This document shows positions 1 through 14,073 of a stretch of DNA of 64,000 bases, piece by piece. The notes under the pieces were generated by a model that did not search any database, was not told the origin of the DNA, and was given only the letters and a program-made list of their open reading frames with translations. Location: positions 62,001 to 126,000 of the forward strand of contig CAJQUW010000478.1 of the NCBI GenBank assembly GCA_907163375.1, written 5' to 3'. Position numbers and translations under genes: made by a program. The stretch is from Prostheceraeus crozeri. Its lineage: Eukaryota > Platyhelminthes > Polycladida > Euryleptidae. The first letter of the stretch is position 1. Each line of letters opens with the position of its first letter.

Positions 1-570
1 GTGGTGTGTGACACTTGTCAGTCGATGGTCGCCACCACGAAGACTTGGCAAGCCTGTATCCAAAAAGATGTGGAGTCTCTAAAGCTGTCAGAATGGCTTT
101 AAGTAGCTCGAAATGAAACGGGTAATCGCAACTTCGTCCAGCCCGAAAAGTTCTCAGTTTCGTATTTCATGACTGGTTTCAATTTGTGATTGAGCATTGA
201 TTCCCGCAGACGCGTATTGGCTTCATCTCGCGCGGTATGGATGGTAGTAGAAAAGTAGTTTGTTCTGTGCAATCAAATGTGCATACATGTTTGCAAGCTT
301 AGTAAAAAGATTGATTCGTTTTTCTGTTCTCTGCATCAGAAATGTAGTTAGTTCTTTGATTGTACTTCCGATGTAAAATTCATTGCTTTTCTCACATGTA
401 AGTTGGCAGACATTTTTGCGACAACTATTTTGTTATTTAATGGACAAATTTTTATTTTTTCCTTATATTTCTTTTTGCATGTTGATATTCTCTTGAAATT
501 CTTGCAGGAAGACTTTTTCCAATTTTTATATTTTCTTTCAGATAAGAAAAGAAAATGAAAACATGATGTG
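1..570 (-). mobile_element. Penelope-like element fragment, GIY-YIG end
   Basis: Read on the minus strand, roughly 430 to 340 encodes CRKNVCQLTCEKSNEFYIGS, the cysteine-bearing approach plus the Y-I-G core of the GIY-YIG endonuclease that follows the reverse transcriptase in Penelope-like retroelements. Further down, around 200 to 130, a related frame gives ARDEANTRLRES followed by a KPVMKYE-like stretch, which fits the C-terminal glutamate and KP segment of the same domain. The two parts are not in one clean frame, so the copy is broken. The window edge cuts it. The reverse transcriptase is not seen upstream. A GIY-YIG domain from another source is possible, but the cysteine pattern and two similar fragments elsewhere in the window favour Penelope. 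Confidence 0.6.
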
Positions 571-1678
<1,108 letters not shown>

Positions 1679-1700
1679 GAGAGAGAGAAAGAGGTCACTT

Positions 1701-3358
1701 GCTCTCACATGTATCTGGTGAATTCACGTGAGTTGGAATAATTGAGAACAAGGAATAGAAATAGAGGGAGAGACATGAGGAAGAGCTGGGATGAAAGAAT
1801 GCCATCTAAGAAAAAAGTGTAATGCCAACAGTATAAACACCACAGCAGTGGCAGTTGACGATGGTCTTTTGAAAAACGTGCCACAAGGAAGAATCATAAT
1901 GGATTATAAATCAATTATAAAAACGATGTTGTGATGTTACCGACAAATGTACGGACACACGAAAGACATTGATAGCGAATTCGGCTCCGTTAATCGCAGA
2001 ATATCAAAGCAGACAAACAACAGTCTTTGGCAGATGATCTTTTCTTTTTTGGCAATGCCAGAACAAATCGCTCTATATATAGGAAATGAAAACAAAAAGA
2101 CGGACGGAGCCATGCTACGGCTGACTACTCGCTGATGCTGTATCGAGATGGCAGGTATAGAACAATGATATTATAAATAGATTAGACTGGAACGCTTGGA
2201 ATAACTGCGAGCATCGACAATCGGGGACAGTAGCGATCTTGCAATGGATCTAAGCACCAAATTCAGAACATGTTTTTACCGAAGTATGCAGCAGCTTCTG
2301 AGGATGTATGCATCGCAATGCTGTGATCTCGTGCTGCTAAAAGAAGTCACTAATTTTGCCAGTTTGTACTAGTGAGAGCTAGTTGTAGACAGGTTCGAAC
2401 ATCTCATTTCTTGTTATACCTAGTTATGTTTTTCTGATATAAAAATCTATAGAAAAAATTTGCCTTTGCAGTGCACTCCTCATAATCGGGACAGTCGCTT
2501 TATTGGAACAGATGCCAATTCCCCGAGTTGTCCCGAGTTATCGGAGTACAATGTGCTAGGTAGTATGACGCAGCAGTGGAAATCTCCTTTTGGAAATAGA
2601 TTTCTATTTGCTTTACGTAAAATAAGTATTCCATCGATATTCGTAGCCATAGAATTACACAAATATTGCTAACAACAGTCAAAGATTTAAGATTTCAAAT
2701 TGCTTACAGTGCCTTCAAAGTAAATGATTGATCTTTATAGCTACCACGAGAGCGGCTACAGTTCTATGGTACAGTTTAGGAAATGTGCAAAGGTGGAATC
2801 CGCCTCATTGGATCCATAAAATTAATGAATACTTGGGTATGAATGGGGTAGACTAATGATATGTGAGGGCGCTCGATACGTGTGCAAATGTCACGTCGTC
2901 TCGTTGAATCAAAAAAAGCAAATGACTACCGGTTAGCGAAGTCAATAAACGAGAGGTAGTGATAGACTCATTTCGATTCATCAAAAGCGATTTGCAAAGA
3001 CGAATCAGTTAACGATTTGCGCACGACCAGTAGATATTTAGAGAAGACACGACTACTCGCAGTAAAAGTCGATTAAGCGACTCCTCGTAAATCTGGGGAC
3101 AGCCCTATTGTCACGAAGCTTTAGTTTTAGTCGTCTAGGGAAGGAACTACATTTTAAGTGTGAGTGGCAACATACTGAGACAGATGTTTACCAATCCACA
3201 CCTATATTTTTGACACGGGAGAGTGATGACCGCTTGCTTCGAGTGCAGTTGAATTATAAGCCGTTCCACACTAATCTATCGATAGATCATTTGTCCATGA
3301 AGCCAAACCGGTGAAGTATAGCAGGCGAGCAAAGGAATCCAGACATTCGATGAATCTT
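1701..3358. other. No gene recognised; receptor 3' UTR likely at right edge
   Basis: No exon or element boundary could be supported. The part nearest 3358 is probably 3' untranslated sequence of the minus-strand receptor gene. A minus-strand AATAAA lies near 2500, about 860 bp past the stop, but I cannot show that it is used. Confidence 0.4.
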
Positions 3359-4300
3359 CTAGATTGTTTCGATCAACTGAGTATATAATCCACTCGATCC
3401 TCCATCTTTATCATCTTGAAGTTTCAGCTCAACAGCTGCTAATGCAACCACAGGTCCGGAATCAATGGCTGTCTCCATGACAACGGAGGCAGGCTCTACT
3501 TCTCGTGAGTCCTCAGAGTCCGCTCTTTGAAGCAGCCCACATTTTGCAGATTTATGCTCTTCCTTAAATGTCACTGATTTACCTGCCACAGCACTAATAG
3601 ACCTACCAATTAATGGAGGAGCATCAAGAGTACTTGCTCCCGGAGAAGACGTCCCTTCGTTATTGTCACAAGGTCCACTATCTGCCGAAGAAGCACTTAT
3701 CTGAGTGTTCAGTCCAGCCATCATATTTGAGTTGGCGCCACAGCTGCTGTGTAAACATGACTCAGGTCCAGCACTGGTTGAGTCGTAGATAGTGGTAGCA
3801 TCATCATAGAAGCTAGTCTCTTCTCGAAAGGCAATTGAATCGAATTGGGATTCCAAGGCCGAGTCAATACGAGATCTTTTCGAAGTTATCCCATCGCCAT
3901 TCATTCTTCGACAACGACGCTTGCGTTGCAGAGAGACCATTACCAGAATGACTACCATAAGAGCAAGCAAGGCCCCGACGGAAGAGCCAATGGAGGCGGG
4001 CATATGCCAAGGCTGAGGGGCAGAACCGCGGCATACGAGGTCATCTGGGAGCTCGGCCATGCTCCCTTGTTTTTTCACACGAATGCAGACCTGGTACTGG
4101 GTGTCTCCGGGCACACGGTGGATTGTGTACTTGCCCTCTTGCAGATTACTGACGTCGCGGGACTTTCGAACTTTGTTATCAGCGCCTGATCCACTTCCTT
4201 GTGGAAAGTAGTAGATGTTCGCAAGCTTGATATCCTTTTTTGCATCTTTCCTTCGCCAGGTCCAGTAAGCGACCAGAAGATTGTTAGCCATGGGACGCAC
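3359..4300 (-). CDS. Last coding exon of a fibronectin-III-type single-pass membrane receptor
   Basis: Terminal exon of 313 codons, from a consensus acceptor (TTTGTTTCAG ending at 4301) to a TAG at 3359-3361; it starts in phase 0. Residues 1-92 look like the end of a fibronectin type III domain, with the YQVCI strand (69-73) and a second cysteine (LVCRG) typical of membrane-proximal FN3 domains in leucine-rich-repeat receptors such as LRFN, FLRT or ELFN. A hydrophobic helix at about 102-124 is followed by the basic stop-transfer RKRRCRR. The remaining 180 residues form a low-complexity Ser/Asp/Glu-rich cytoplasmic tail ending YTQLIETI, which could be a weak class III PDZ ligand. Upstream exons with the ligand-binding ectodomain were not found, so the family assignment is inference. 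Mid-range GC and the long open frame contrast with the AT-rich surroundings. Likely a plasma-membrane adhesion or signalling receptor. Confidence 0.8.
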   Translation of the reverse strand: MRPMANNLLVAYWTWRRKDAKKDIKLANIYYFPQGSGSGADNKVRKSRDVSNLQEGKYTIHRVPGDTQYQVCIRVKKQGSMAELPDDLVCRGSAPQPWHMPASIGSSVGALLALMVVILVMVSLQRKRRCRRMNGDGITSKRSRIDSALESQFDSIAFREETSFYDDATTIYDSTSAGPESCLHSSCGANSNMMAGLNTQISASSADSGPCDNNEGTSSPGASTLDAPPLIGRSISAVAGKSVTFKEEHKSAKCGLLQRADSEDSREVEPASVVMETAIDSGPVVALAAVELKLQDDKDGGSSGLYTQLIETI

Positions 4301-7300
4301 CTGAAACAAAGGATGTGTCAATCATGATAGAATCGGAATACTGGAAATGTAGCAGTATAAACTAATTGTATGACAACAAACACCAAAGAATTTTTTTTCG
4401 CATTACATGACTTTTAGCACATGTTACATTTTCCAAAGCTTTCCTTTCAGCTTTAATTTCATATCTCAGGGCTCTGATTATATTTTCTCATTGAATTTTC
4501 GTCTATGTTGCATGTTTCAAAGCCCAGCATATGTTATTTTTTGCTTCATTTTTTGATACTTTTTTGCTTCCGTTCTAAGCTCATGAACTGTTTTATTATA
4601 AATTTTCATTAAATAAGTTTTTTGCAATCATTTCTCTCTCATTCTGAACATCTTTTTGATTCAGACATGTTTTCTATGACATTTTAAGTTAGTTTCAATT
4701 TTAGATTTTGTCTAGTTTTCATTCCCTAGTTTGTATAGCATTGATTAGTCTTTAAGGTACTAGGGTTTCACTCCTACACAATGCAACACAGGGTCGAATC
4801 AGAATGATAAAGCATGAATAGTAGATGCGGAGAAAGTTAAAGATAATAAGTTGGCAAGAATAAAAGAAATATACCAAGAATTTGCATAAAAAATCTTAGC
4901 TACAACAAATCAAGTTTTTGATGTTTCCTTTTTCAAGCATGATTGACTATGCGAATGCTTATGTATTGATTTAGCGATGTCTAGTTTCATTAAAAATCTA
5001 CGAATTTTGCTTATTGCAGCTCTATTTTCATTGATGTTAGGTGACGAGCAATAATAATAAGTGTTTGCATTGTCCACCCATTACCAAAGATGTTAACAAT
5101 TTACTGCCAGAATTGAAGGAAATGGTGTTAATGTGGAGGCTACATTTGTTCATCTGATCGATGGGCCACAGACAAGATAGTAGATGAGACTGTCCGTTGA
5201 GTGGGTTTCCGCTAAGTGGGTTTCTGTCTAGTGGTTTTCCCTATGTGGACTGACATCAGGTATTAGCCATCCATCAGTTAAGGTATTTTTAAGTTACTGA
5301 AAGAGCATTAAATTACAAATGTGCTCTGATTCTCTCTTAAAATAGTGCCTCAGTCACTTAATACTTATAAAACAATGCGTTTGATGAAAAGAAATCAAAA
5401 TTGCGTGTAACACAACTGTTGGCTACCAGTAGTGGGGAAAATGTATTGCTTGAATATGTTAATTATGAAAGATAAAGTGATCAGCAAGTTAGTTGACTAG
5501 TAAGTTAACACGACAATTGAACAATTTACAAAGCAGTTTAAATGTCATTCCCTTGATCATCTTGTGCATTAATATTGCACAGTTTCCTTTTCATTATATT
5601 TACCAATTCCAATGATAGCTCCTGCCTGGTACGGAAGTGATCGCGTCACAGGCAAAGGTTGTAGGAAGATTTGAAGAACGGTTGCTGCGATAATAAATTG
5701 AAAGGTTCTTGTTTACATTATCTCCATACTATCAATGCAATCGTTTTCGCCTTCGTCAGCTAAAAATATATAAATGCATGTACTTTCAAAAAACATCGTA
5801 TCTGAAAATGTTCTCTGAAAAGTGTAGTATACCATATCTATAAGTGCGGCTGAACACTTGATACTATATATAAATACTTTCACTTTCATTTAAGGTTTAA
5901 AAGCATCTTTTTTGAAATGTTTTAAAATAAAAGATAGCCTTTTCTTCTCCAGTTTCTTGTATATTCCTTTTCAAATGAACATTCTATCAAGCATGCCGAC
6001 AACCTCAAAATTAGTTTTACTGAGTGAAGTAAAGCAGCCACTAGATCGATGAAATGTTTTTCGTAATTTGACTAAGTTGTATGTTTATATCATCCTATGC
6101 CTTTATTTTCTGACAGCTGCTCAACTTTTTCATTCGCCATTCTATCAAGCGATGAATAGCAGGATCACTGCTCTCTCTGTAGATGAGCCATAAAGTTGCC
6201 TCAACAATTACTGAGATGACAATTAAAGCTTAAAAACTTAGCGTATTTAAAAGCAAGGTTTAAAACACTGTAAAAACACATGGTTGAAACCACGGCTATA
6301 AACATGTTTGAAAGCGCGGTTGTATTGCAAAACTTAAAACCAAGATTTTACAGCGAGAATAAGACATACATGTATTTGAAAGGGACAGCATACTCTTCTA
6401 AACAGAACAGGACATGGATTTTTGAAGGCGAATGATCCGGAGTATTGTAGATAGATCTGTGTTAAAAACCACAATAAAAATGATATATTTTAAGAAATTG
6501 ATTGATTTTTTACTATTCTGAATTTAACATTCTTTGCCTAAAATGATTTTCATGCTATTAACACCACACATGATCATCAAACTACATGTACATGTAAAAT
6601 ATACAACATCTACAACGAAGACAAAATAGAAAGCAAGACACAAATGAACATGATGTAATGATTGATTATGTGCCGATGAATATCATTGCATGTGTAATAG
6701 CCAGTATTTTATCAAGCGTTTTCCTTGCACGTCAAGCTGTCCATATTCTATTTATGTTTTGTAATACTAATGAGCTGCATCTTACATAGAATTCGAGAAA
6801 ACAACATATAGAAATCAAGAGTAGGAAAAAAGTAAGTAAAGTAAGAAAAGGAAAAAATGACCATTTCGCTTTTGCAAAATTTAACCATTGCATTGAAAGC
6901 CTAATCCCATGGCAATAGTCATTGGTCATGAGTGTCTGATTTCTACGCTGTTGGTCAAATTAGGCAATTGCTTTTACTTTCACAGCCAATTTACTGTTTC
7001 TCCGTGTATGCTTCTAGGAGCATCACTAGGAGCATACAACCGGCAATCACAAAGATGAGATAACACTTTGAGTTGGAAATGTTGCTTTTGTCTGGATAGC
7101 GACCAAGAGAACTCTCATGCATATTGAAAGATTAAAAGCGTATTCTGCTTGTTGGTTCAATTTTCGAGTTTATTAACTTAGAAAATCTAGCTCTCAAAGT
7201 GTCTACATGAATCTGCTCAATTTTACACCTGTCTAGATTATCAAATTTCAGAAGGCATTCTAGGGTCAATGAAAATCATTGTGTAGAATCGAGTTATATA

Positions 7301-8073
7301 AATTGTTTTAATGAGTTATGAACAGTAAATTTTCTTGGGTATGATTTTATGACAATTCTTTCAATAGATCAAGTTTTTCTTTCTTCTGAATAATATTGGG
7401 GACCCATCCATATCTCTTAGAGCAAATTAGGACAATATCTTCGATTCGGACGTTTTCTCTCTCTGTATCAGGTAAATTGTGACTTGACAAGAATAAAAAA
7501 AGTAGAAAATAAACAGCAAAATTACCAATTTTTCCAAATAGCAAAAACGATTATTGCACATCTCGCAGGTGGTGCCACGTAACAACAAGAGCTCATTCAA
7601 TAAAATCGAAACAGCCACCACATTGGCGATGTAATCAAAACCGAGTTGTTACTCTACCTAAACATGCTTACTCCGTGCCTGTACGAACATTGTGTTTCTT
7701 GTTAATCACTGTTGAATTAAGGAATTTATGTCGTTTTGCCATTACTTGTTAATTTTGAAAGTAGTAAGCACATTTCCAATTATTTTCCTTAGATTTCGTA
7801 TTTGTGTTCGTTAACCGCAATTTAAATTGCACAATATTAGAATATGTCCCTTTTTAGAGAAAAAATTGTTGAATACAATTTCTCAATTTTTCCATTTCAA
7901 CAAAGACCACGAGGAAGATAAGGTCAGGCATAACTCCCATTGCTTTTCGAATCATTTTAGTGTTTTCATTTGAGTGTTACTGCGCCGACTACATCGGTTT
8001 CGGATTATCTAACAATTAGGCCTATTGAATTTATCCGATTTGAATCTAGCAAGCTACATGCATAAAAATTAAT
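4301..8073. other. Intronic or intergenic, no gene recognised
   Basis: Lies upstream of the receptor's last exon on the coding strand, so it should begin with the intron preceding that exon. AT-rich with only short open frames. A short imperfect tandem repeat of a roughly 17-bp unit built on AGTGGGTTTCC lies at about 5195-5240. No other structure was recognised. Confidence 0.5.
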
Positions 8074-8081
8074 GTCTAAGC

Positions 8082-10390
8082 CAGGGCTGTGGAGCCGATG
8101 CGCTATCTCATCGGCTCCGGCTCCACGACACTGATGTGAAAGGCTCCGGCTCCGATTTCAAATTCAGGTTCTATCTATGCTGGTTATCCTGGATCCGTTG
8201 AACTGGTTTTTTGGATAACGGTGTGGCCTTTAGAGGCTTGCTACAATCATCAAATTAGTTTTCATTAACAAGCAACGACTTAAGTTAATAATAAAAATGA
8301 TAATAGCCTAATATAATGACAAATTACATACTTGTCATATATTTTTGCATGAATTGACTATCTCTGAAAGATAAAATAAAGTTACAGCCAGGATTGGTTA
8401 AATTAGATAAAGATCTCCCGCACTGGCTAAATATAAATTGGCCTAGCCTGCAACCAGTCTACTACGAGGCTACATTAAATAAGACCACATGAGTGATGAT
8501 GATATACCTAATTAGCCGTCCCAGGGGCCGAATAGTAGTATAAGCTTTTTAACAAAGCTTGAATATGAAACTGGATAGCGTATGCCTCTAAATAGCTTAT
8601 AGGGCCTGTATCTACTCGAACATGGAAAGGGTATCGGCTATATAGCCAAATATACCGTATCAATAAAGATATCAATTGCTCTATTGAATATTAAAGTGTA
8701 TATAGGCTAGCTTAGGTTGCTATTGTTATTTGTTATTGCCTTTATTCAATAGTCTGTTGGTCCATGAATAATATGATCGGTGGGTAGCCCACGACTCATC
8801 ATCTGTAGAAATTGTAATTTAGATAGCCTCATTGCAGTGTAGGCTAGAAATGTACAATTGAAAATTATACTTAAAAAAATTAAAAATATCTAATTTAGGA
8901 CAAGTTTTGTAATTCTATGCAGCATACTTAATAAGTTAAGGCCTAACTTACATTATATTAATTTCGTATTTTTCATTATGGCGTAAAGTTGCACTAAATA
9001 ATTCATCAATGATTCATGTATATTATTATATTCAATTTATGTATAACACATTACCACTATTCCTCTGATGATGGCTAGGCTGATGAAATTGAACTCGGAG
9101 TATCACACAGTATGTTGCAGGGTGATGCATAATAAAAATTTGACTGCGAGCACCGAGCAGAAATCCCATCTACTTTGCTAGCTTTCGAATGCGCGTGCGG
9201 TTTAATGTCACAGACAATAGAAAAGGGAGGTCAAAAGGCGCCTTTATTGAGAGCGTCTCAGTCTTTTTTTATTGTTTACATATAAGTCAGCATGATATCA
9301 GCATAAAGTGTTGACAGACGGAAAAAGTAATAATGAAAATTCTTGAAATCCACAGGTCTATGACATTTGGGGAAATATTATTACACGATACGGCTCTTGT
9401 GCAGTCCTCCCCCCCCATTTTTTCTCTGGTCAAAAGATGCAGCACCATTGGATGTCCGTTTCAGCATCACCGGTTTGAGTGAAGCATTCCGTGCTGTTGT
9501 AAAAATCTACGTGGGTAATTGCAATGTCATGGTCGCAAACTTCGTCAGCAAGTCAACATTGTAATTTGCCTTCGGGTTTTTCGCATTGAAATATAGACTA
9601 CCTTTTGAATTTTGAAGTCAAAGGAAATTCATTGTGAATGAGATACCTTTAAAATAATAGGGCGCTACTAGAAGTGGCTGGGTCGCTTATTGCTATAGCC
9701 ATGTGAGGACTTGTAGTCAGGTCATTCGTGTGAGTGTGAGGAGTTATCCCTCCAATCAAAATTGATCAAATTGAATAATCGATTGTTTTGAAAAATGTGG
9801 GTGGGGGGACTGCACAAGAGCCTACAATACAATCTAAGGAAATTGGCATTGTCACAGATGCCAGTAGCCATACCGATAGATGATAGCCTACATAGTAACC
9901 GTATTAGATTTAAGACATTGCGCAAGAAATGTAGCTATATTATCTTTGCTGACTGAACTGGAAATGTGTACATAAATGACTGGCGACTTGTCTCTAGGAA
10001 TCTACAATCATCTAGTTAGCATGCATATAACAAGTCTTCAAATTGATGGATTTTGGAGAATACGTTGTCAATATGGATATTAGTCTTACGAAACATATGC
10101 AATAAAAAAATATTACACATGTGTGTAAATATATAATAAATATAATACAAAAGAAGACGGCAACTGCAAAGAAAGATATCGTGGAGGACAGATCATTGGT
10201 ATACTTAAAAGACATATCTTTAGATTTCAAATGATTTAATTTTTTTATGATGCCAATTAATAACTTTCAAAATTCTAGATTTATATCAAAGCTCAAACTA
10301 TCGGAGCCGGAGCCGGAGCCTTTGTGATAAATCGGCTCCGGCTCCGACCAAAAGCATCGGCTCGGCTCCGGCTCCGGCTCCACAGCCCTG
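8082..10390 (+). mobile_element. hAT-type non-autonomous element, copy 1 (2309 bp)
   Basis: Begins CAGGGCTGTGGAGCCG and ends with its reverse complement. It is flanked by a perfect 8-bp target duplication, GTCTAAGC (8074-8081 and 10391-10398), the hAT hallmark. Both ends carry clusters of GGCTCCGGCTCC inside the terminal repeat, the sort of subterminal repeats that hAT transposases bind. No transposase domain was recognised inside; the short internal open frames have no known motif, so it was probably mobilised in trans. A nearly identical copy in the same orientation lies at 37716-39883. This copy has about 115 bp near 8645-8760 that the other lacks. Confidence 0.93.
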
Positions 10391-10398
10391 GTCTAAGC

Positions 10399-10889
10399 TA
10401 CAAGTTGGGGAAGCTGAAAATGAACGTAATCGGTCGGTCTGTGCACTCTGTTGTCACCTGCTGCTGTCGTTGAGCTTAACATCGGTTTCCCTAGGTCAAT
10501 ATTCCTCAAATCGTTTGTGTGCCCCGCGTCGTTGTGCGATGGGAATTCATCGTCTTTTGTGGAATTATCCCTACTAGTCGGTGTTTTTGGTAGATTCCTA
10601 TGCCGATTGAGTATTGTTCATCGGTCTCTTTCGCTGTGATTCTGTAAAGTTGAAACTGACGTCATTGATTGGTGACCATGCATAATCATTGTTCTTGAAG
10701 ATCGATTCCGTGGTTGAATTGTTGAAGGCTGGAACCGGTCAACTTTTCGGTTTTCGGTTCAAATCTTAACGACTTCATGTCCAACTTGCATGAGTCAACA
10801 TAATGTGCGTATTAAATTTCTTTGCTTGAGACATTTTGATTAAATCGTGGCATAAGCAACTCCACCTTTAAGAAAGACAAGGTCAAACA
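10399..10889. other. No gene recognised
   Basis: Short spacer between the hAT copy and the LINE relic. No motif was recognised. Confidence 0.4.
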
Positions 10890-12060
10890 GCACGCAAATA
10901 ACCCTACTACAAAGTATGTCACAGATGAAGTTCTTTTAGATTTCATGTAAAGTTGATTTGATAAACACTTTCAAAACTAAATTATCCACGATCTCTGAGT
11001 TGCTCTATATAGTGAGCAAACGCATTGAAAATATCGAAGTTAATATTTCAGAGATGAAACTTGCCTTATCCAAGTATGTTGAAGACATGCACAAGCGTCA
11101 TTAGCGTCTGATCTGCCTCATTCCTCTTTTGAAGAAGTTGATGATCGAATGTTCAAAATAAGTAACGTTGCCATCTTAGGTATTGAGGAGATTGACGGTT
11201 CTCTCACTGATCGAGAAAAGCATAATTCATTCAAAAGTTTCGAAATCCATCCATAAAAGAATTCAGACCAATTTCCCTAACGTCTGCGATAAGCAAAAGT
11301 TTTGAATCATGCATTACCAAATCTATGTACAACTCATTATTTCAACTTAGCGGTCCTTGTCAGTATCCCTTCAGAAAACATGGATCGATAGAGAGTGCTC
11401 TTGTGAGACTGCGCTATTTATTTAAGCAGGCAATGTGCATCAATGTCCCTGAAGTGGTTTGTGTTCATAACCATTGCCTTGATTTGGTTAGGTAATTTGA
11501 TTGATACGATTTGGTACATGTCTCAGCGATGCAGGTATAAACATCAGATTTGTAGAATGGCTTGCGTGTGAAGGAGATTTTGGTCCAAAGGCTATATGAC
11601 ATTCGACCACTATGACCTTCATTTTATAACGTCATGATGTTGATTGTGTGCAAACCGCTAATTTTGCCTATTCAGTTGTACTATGCCCCAATAACTGCGT
11701 GGCTACCGAAAGGCATTGAAGATAAAATGGAAAAGTTCCACAACTGAGTTCGCAAAATTGTTTGTGGTTTAAACTGCTGCTGTGTCAATTTCACTTCTAT
11801 TTAATATCTGAGGAAAAAGCGCTCTGTACATTTCTCTTACCAATGTGAGTCTTGCTCAGACCATCCACTACGAGATATTGTTCCATCACCGAGAATATAT
11901 CACTCATGAAGTCCATGTCAGGCACTGTCTAAACCTTCTCGTAGGTTTCATTCATTTTTTCCATGGATTTGTTGTGTTGTTAGTCAAATTGTTGCCAATT
12001 AGTGGATCTCTTTCTTCGTTGGCTTTATGTGTTGGTACTTTTTTAAATAATCTCTGATGC
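10890..12060 (+). mobile_element. LINE relic (ORF1 coiled coil joined to reverse transcriptase pieces)
   Basis: From about 10985 one frame reads a coiled coil (SKRIENIEVNISEMKLALSK), then in another frame ISNVAILGIEE, which resembles the RRM start of LINE ORF1 proteins. Directly after, from about 11255, comes EFRPISLTSAISKSFE, a classic reverse transcriptase box, then QYPFRKHGS. From about 11650 ILPIQLYYAPITAW and DKMEKFHN resemble the C-terminal part of CR1/L2-like ORF2. The endonuclease and the catalytic FADD region are missing, so a large internal deletion joined ORF1 to ORF2. There are several stops and frame changes. It is an old, dead copy of a CR1/L2/Jockey-like LINE; the clade is tentative. 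Confidence 0.65.
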
Positions 12061-13597
12061 TTCTTTTCTAAATGTGAAATGTGAAGTCTCCTAAGTGAAA
12101 TTATGATTTTCAATGAGAAAATATCAGCTTCCTTACTTACCTATTTGCCAGTATCCTGCCATGAAATAAACCCCTCCTCGGAGGGGCCAATAAGACTTCT
12201 GCGAGCATTGTACTTGACTTTCACGTAGTAACGTTGGATACTTTTTCCTGCTTACCTAACATGATGTGCTTTGCAAACAATTCTAATATTTGATTTTCAT
12301 ATTGATGCAATAAGCGCGACTTCTAGAGAAAGCAAGTCAGAAGCTGTAACACAAGTCGGCTACATTACAATGCAACCTTCATGTCATTCGTAACAATACC
12401 TTTCACGTGCTTTAACTTTTATTTATCTCGTTAAACAGGCATCTTCCATGATTAAGATCAGTTCATATCACATTTTCGGCTGTTCTATCTCGTGTGAAAT
12501 CATCATTTCAATTTGGACTCTAGCATTTCACTCATTGAACATTGTTAAGAAGGAATGTTCACTATAATTTCTGAAAGCACCATGTCTATTACATACGCTA
12601 AGAAACCAGCATTTAAATTTCTCTGCAGCCTTGATCATTTATAATCAAATTTTCTAGCTTGTATTTTAGAGTATTTCATTTAAATCTTGAATTAAGTCAT
12701 TCACATTTCAGAAAATAATTGCGTCTGTGTGATGAAATTTTTATATATTGAAAGCCAGCACACCAATTTCAGATATTTACTGATGATTCCCGTCCAGGCG
12801 GTTGGTGTCAATAGGAATATTTTTATGTCGGTTAATTTAGATGTGAAGTTGAGTTTTGCCACGAAGCGTTCAAGATGACAAGGTAAGTAATGAATAGTAT
12901 TTATGCAAATAATAATACAATGCATCATGCTGCAATAGGCTAAAATATTCCGGTCGTGATATCAGCAAATATCACAGTACAAGAGATGCAAATCTCAATG
13001 CAAGATTTTAAGATTTCATTTCTGCTAAACATGAAATTTTTATTGATGAACTGAGCAAGTTAAAGACTAAGTCTTCGCAACTTCTGTGAAATTTTCATTA
13101 TTCAAATGAATAGGAGACAATGCTAAAAGCGATTCAAAAACTATTTATTTTTCCTTCTAATAACAATGAACAATCGTGCGCGTGTAAGTGATTTCTGTCA
13201 CTTGAGTTAATTTGATTTAATTGTTTCTGACTTTTCTTTGACTTTTCTCTCTATGCTTTTTGATTAAAGTCGCACGACTGTTGCCTTCATACCCTTGGAT
13301 GCATTTCATCAAAAGTATTGCGAAGCGCATTGGATCAAAGAGAATCATACAAAGTGCAAGTTTATATTAACATACACGGTTGTAAACTTGGAGTTATTTC
13401 TATAGCAATTTTAGCTTAATGTGCACTGATGGCAATCGTGCAATTAATTTTGCCATTACAAAGTAAGCCAGAAGTTCTTTAATCAGTAAATAATTCCCTA
13501 TTTAATCTAAAATAAGTTTCCTAATTAAAATTGTTCATCGGTTTTTAAATGACAACCACTGCAATACCTAGTGCTATCAGTTAGAATGTGAGTTGAG
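12061..13597. other. No gene recognised
   Basis: AT-rich. A GC-rich 16-bp hairpin (CCCCTCC-TC-GGAGGGG, 12171-12186) follows an AATAAA. No gene or element boundary was recognised. Confidence 0.4.
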
Positions 13598-13600
13598 TTA

Positions 13601-14070
13601 GGCCGCTGTCACATAAGAAAAGTTATAAGACGTCGTCCATCGGACATAAGGCATGAAATTATACCGCTCATGAAGTTCATTTCCATCAGGCGTCTTCCAT
13701 CAGCCGCGAGACTGTTCTAAAGATAGACAACGTGAAGTGACGTCTGAGGGGGGATTTAGGAAGCCGTCATTTGCCAAGAGAAGCAATCAGAAAACATCCT
13801 TTGTTCACAATGTCGAACGAGGATGAGGATCAAGACAGTAGTCATAGCACCGGTAAATAGTGAAAAATTGCGCTGACTGTATCGGAAACGGAATTCCTTA
13901 GTGTGACTGCGGTACGTGGAAGGTGGACGATGGAAGGTGGAAGGTGGAAGAGGGCAGATGAAAATCGTCTCATCTCGCCATATGGAAGACGCCTTATGAA
14001 GAATGTGCAAAAAGGCGAATGACATGGAAGATGGAAGATGGAAGACGCCTTTTCCTGTGTGCCAGCGGCC
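13601..14070 (-). mobile_element. PIF/Harbinger-like non-autonomous element, copy 1
   Basis: Starts GGCCGCTGTCACA and ends with the matching inverted repeat (CCTGTGTGCCAGCGGCC). The terminal repeat continues inward as runs of GGAAGATGGAAGAC-type sequence. The flanking triplets are TTA (13598-13600) and ATA (14071-14073), close to the TTA/TAA duplication of PIF/Harbinger; copy 2 at 34879 has a perfect TAA pair. The middle shares a long segment with copy 2 in opposite orientation, including an ATG open frame MSNEDEDQDSSHSTG followed by a GTAAAT that could be a splice donor. This may be a leftover first exon of the parent element. No nuclease domain is present. Confidence 0.65.
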
Positions 14071-14073
14071 ATA

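Noticed and set aside
13756-14025. Open frame shared with 34857-35186 (MSFAFLHILHKASSIW...)
   Set aside because: Present in both only because it lies within two copies of the Harbinger-like element, opposite a better candidate exon; no transposase motif.
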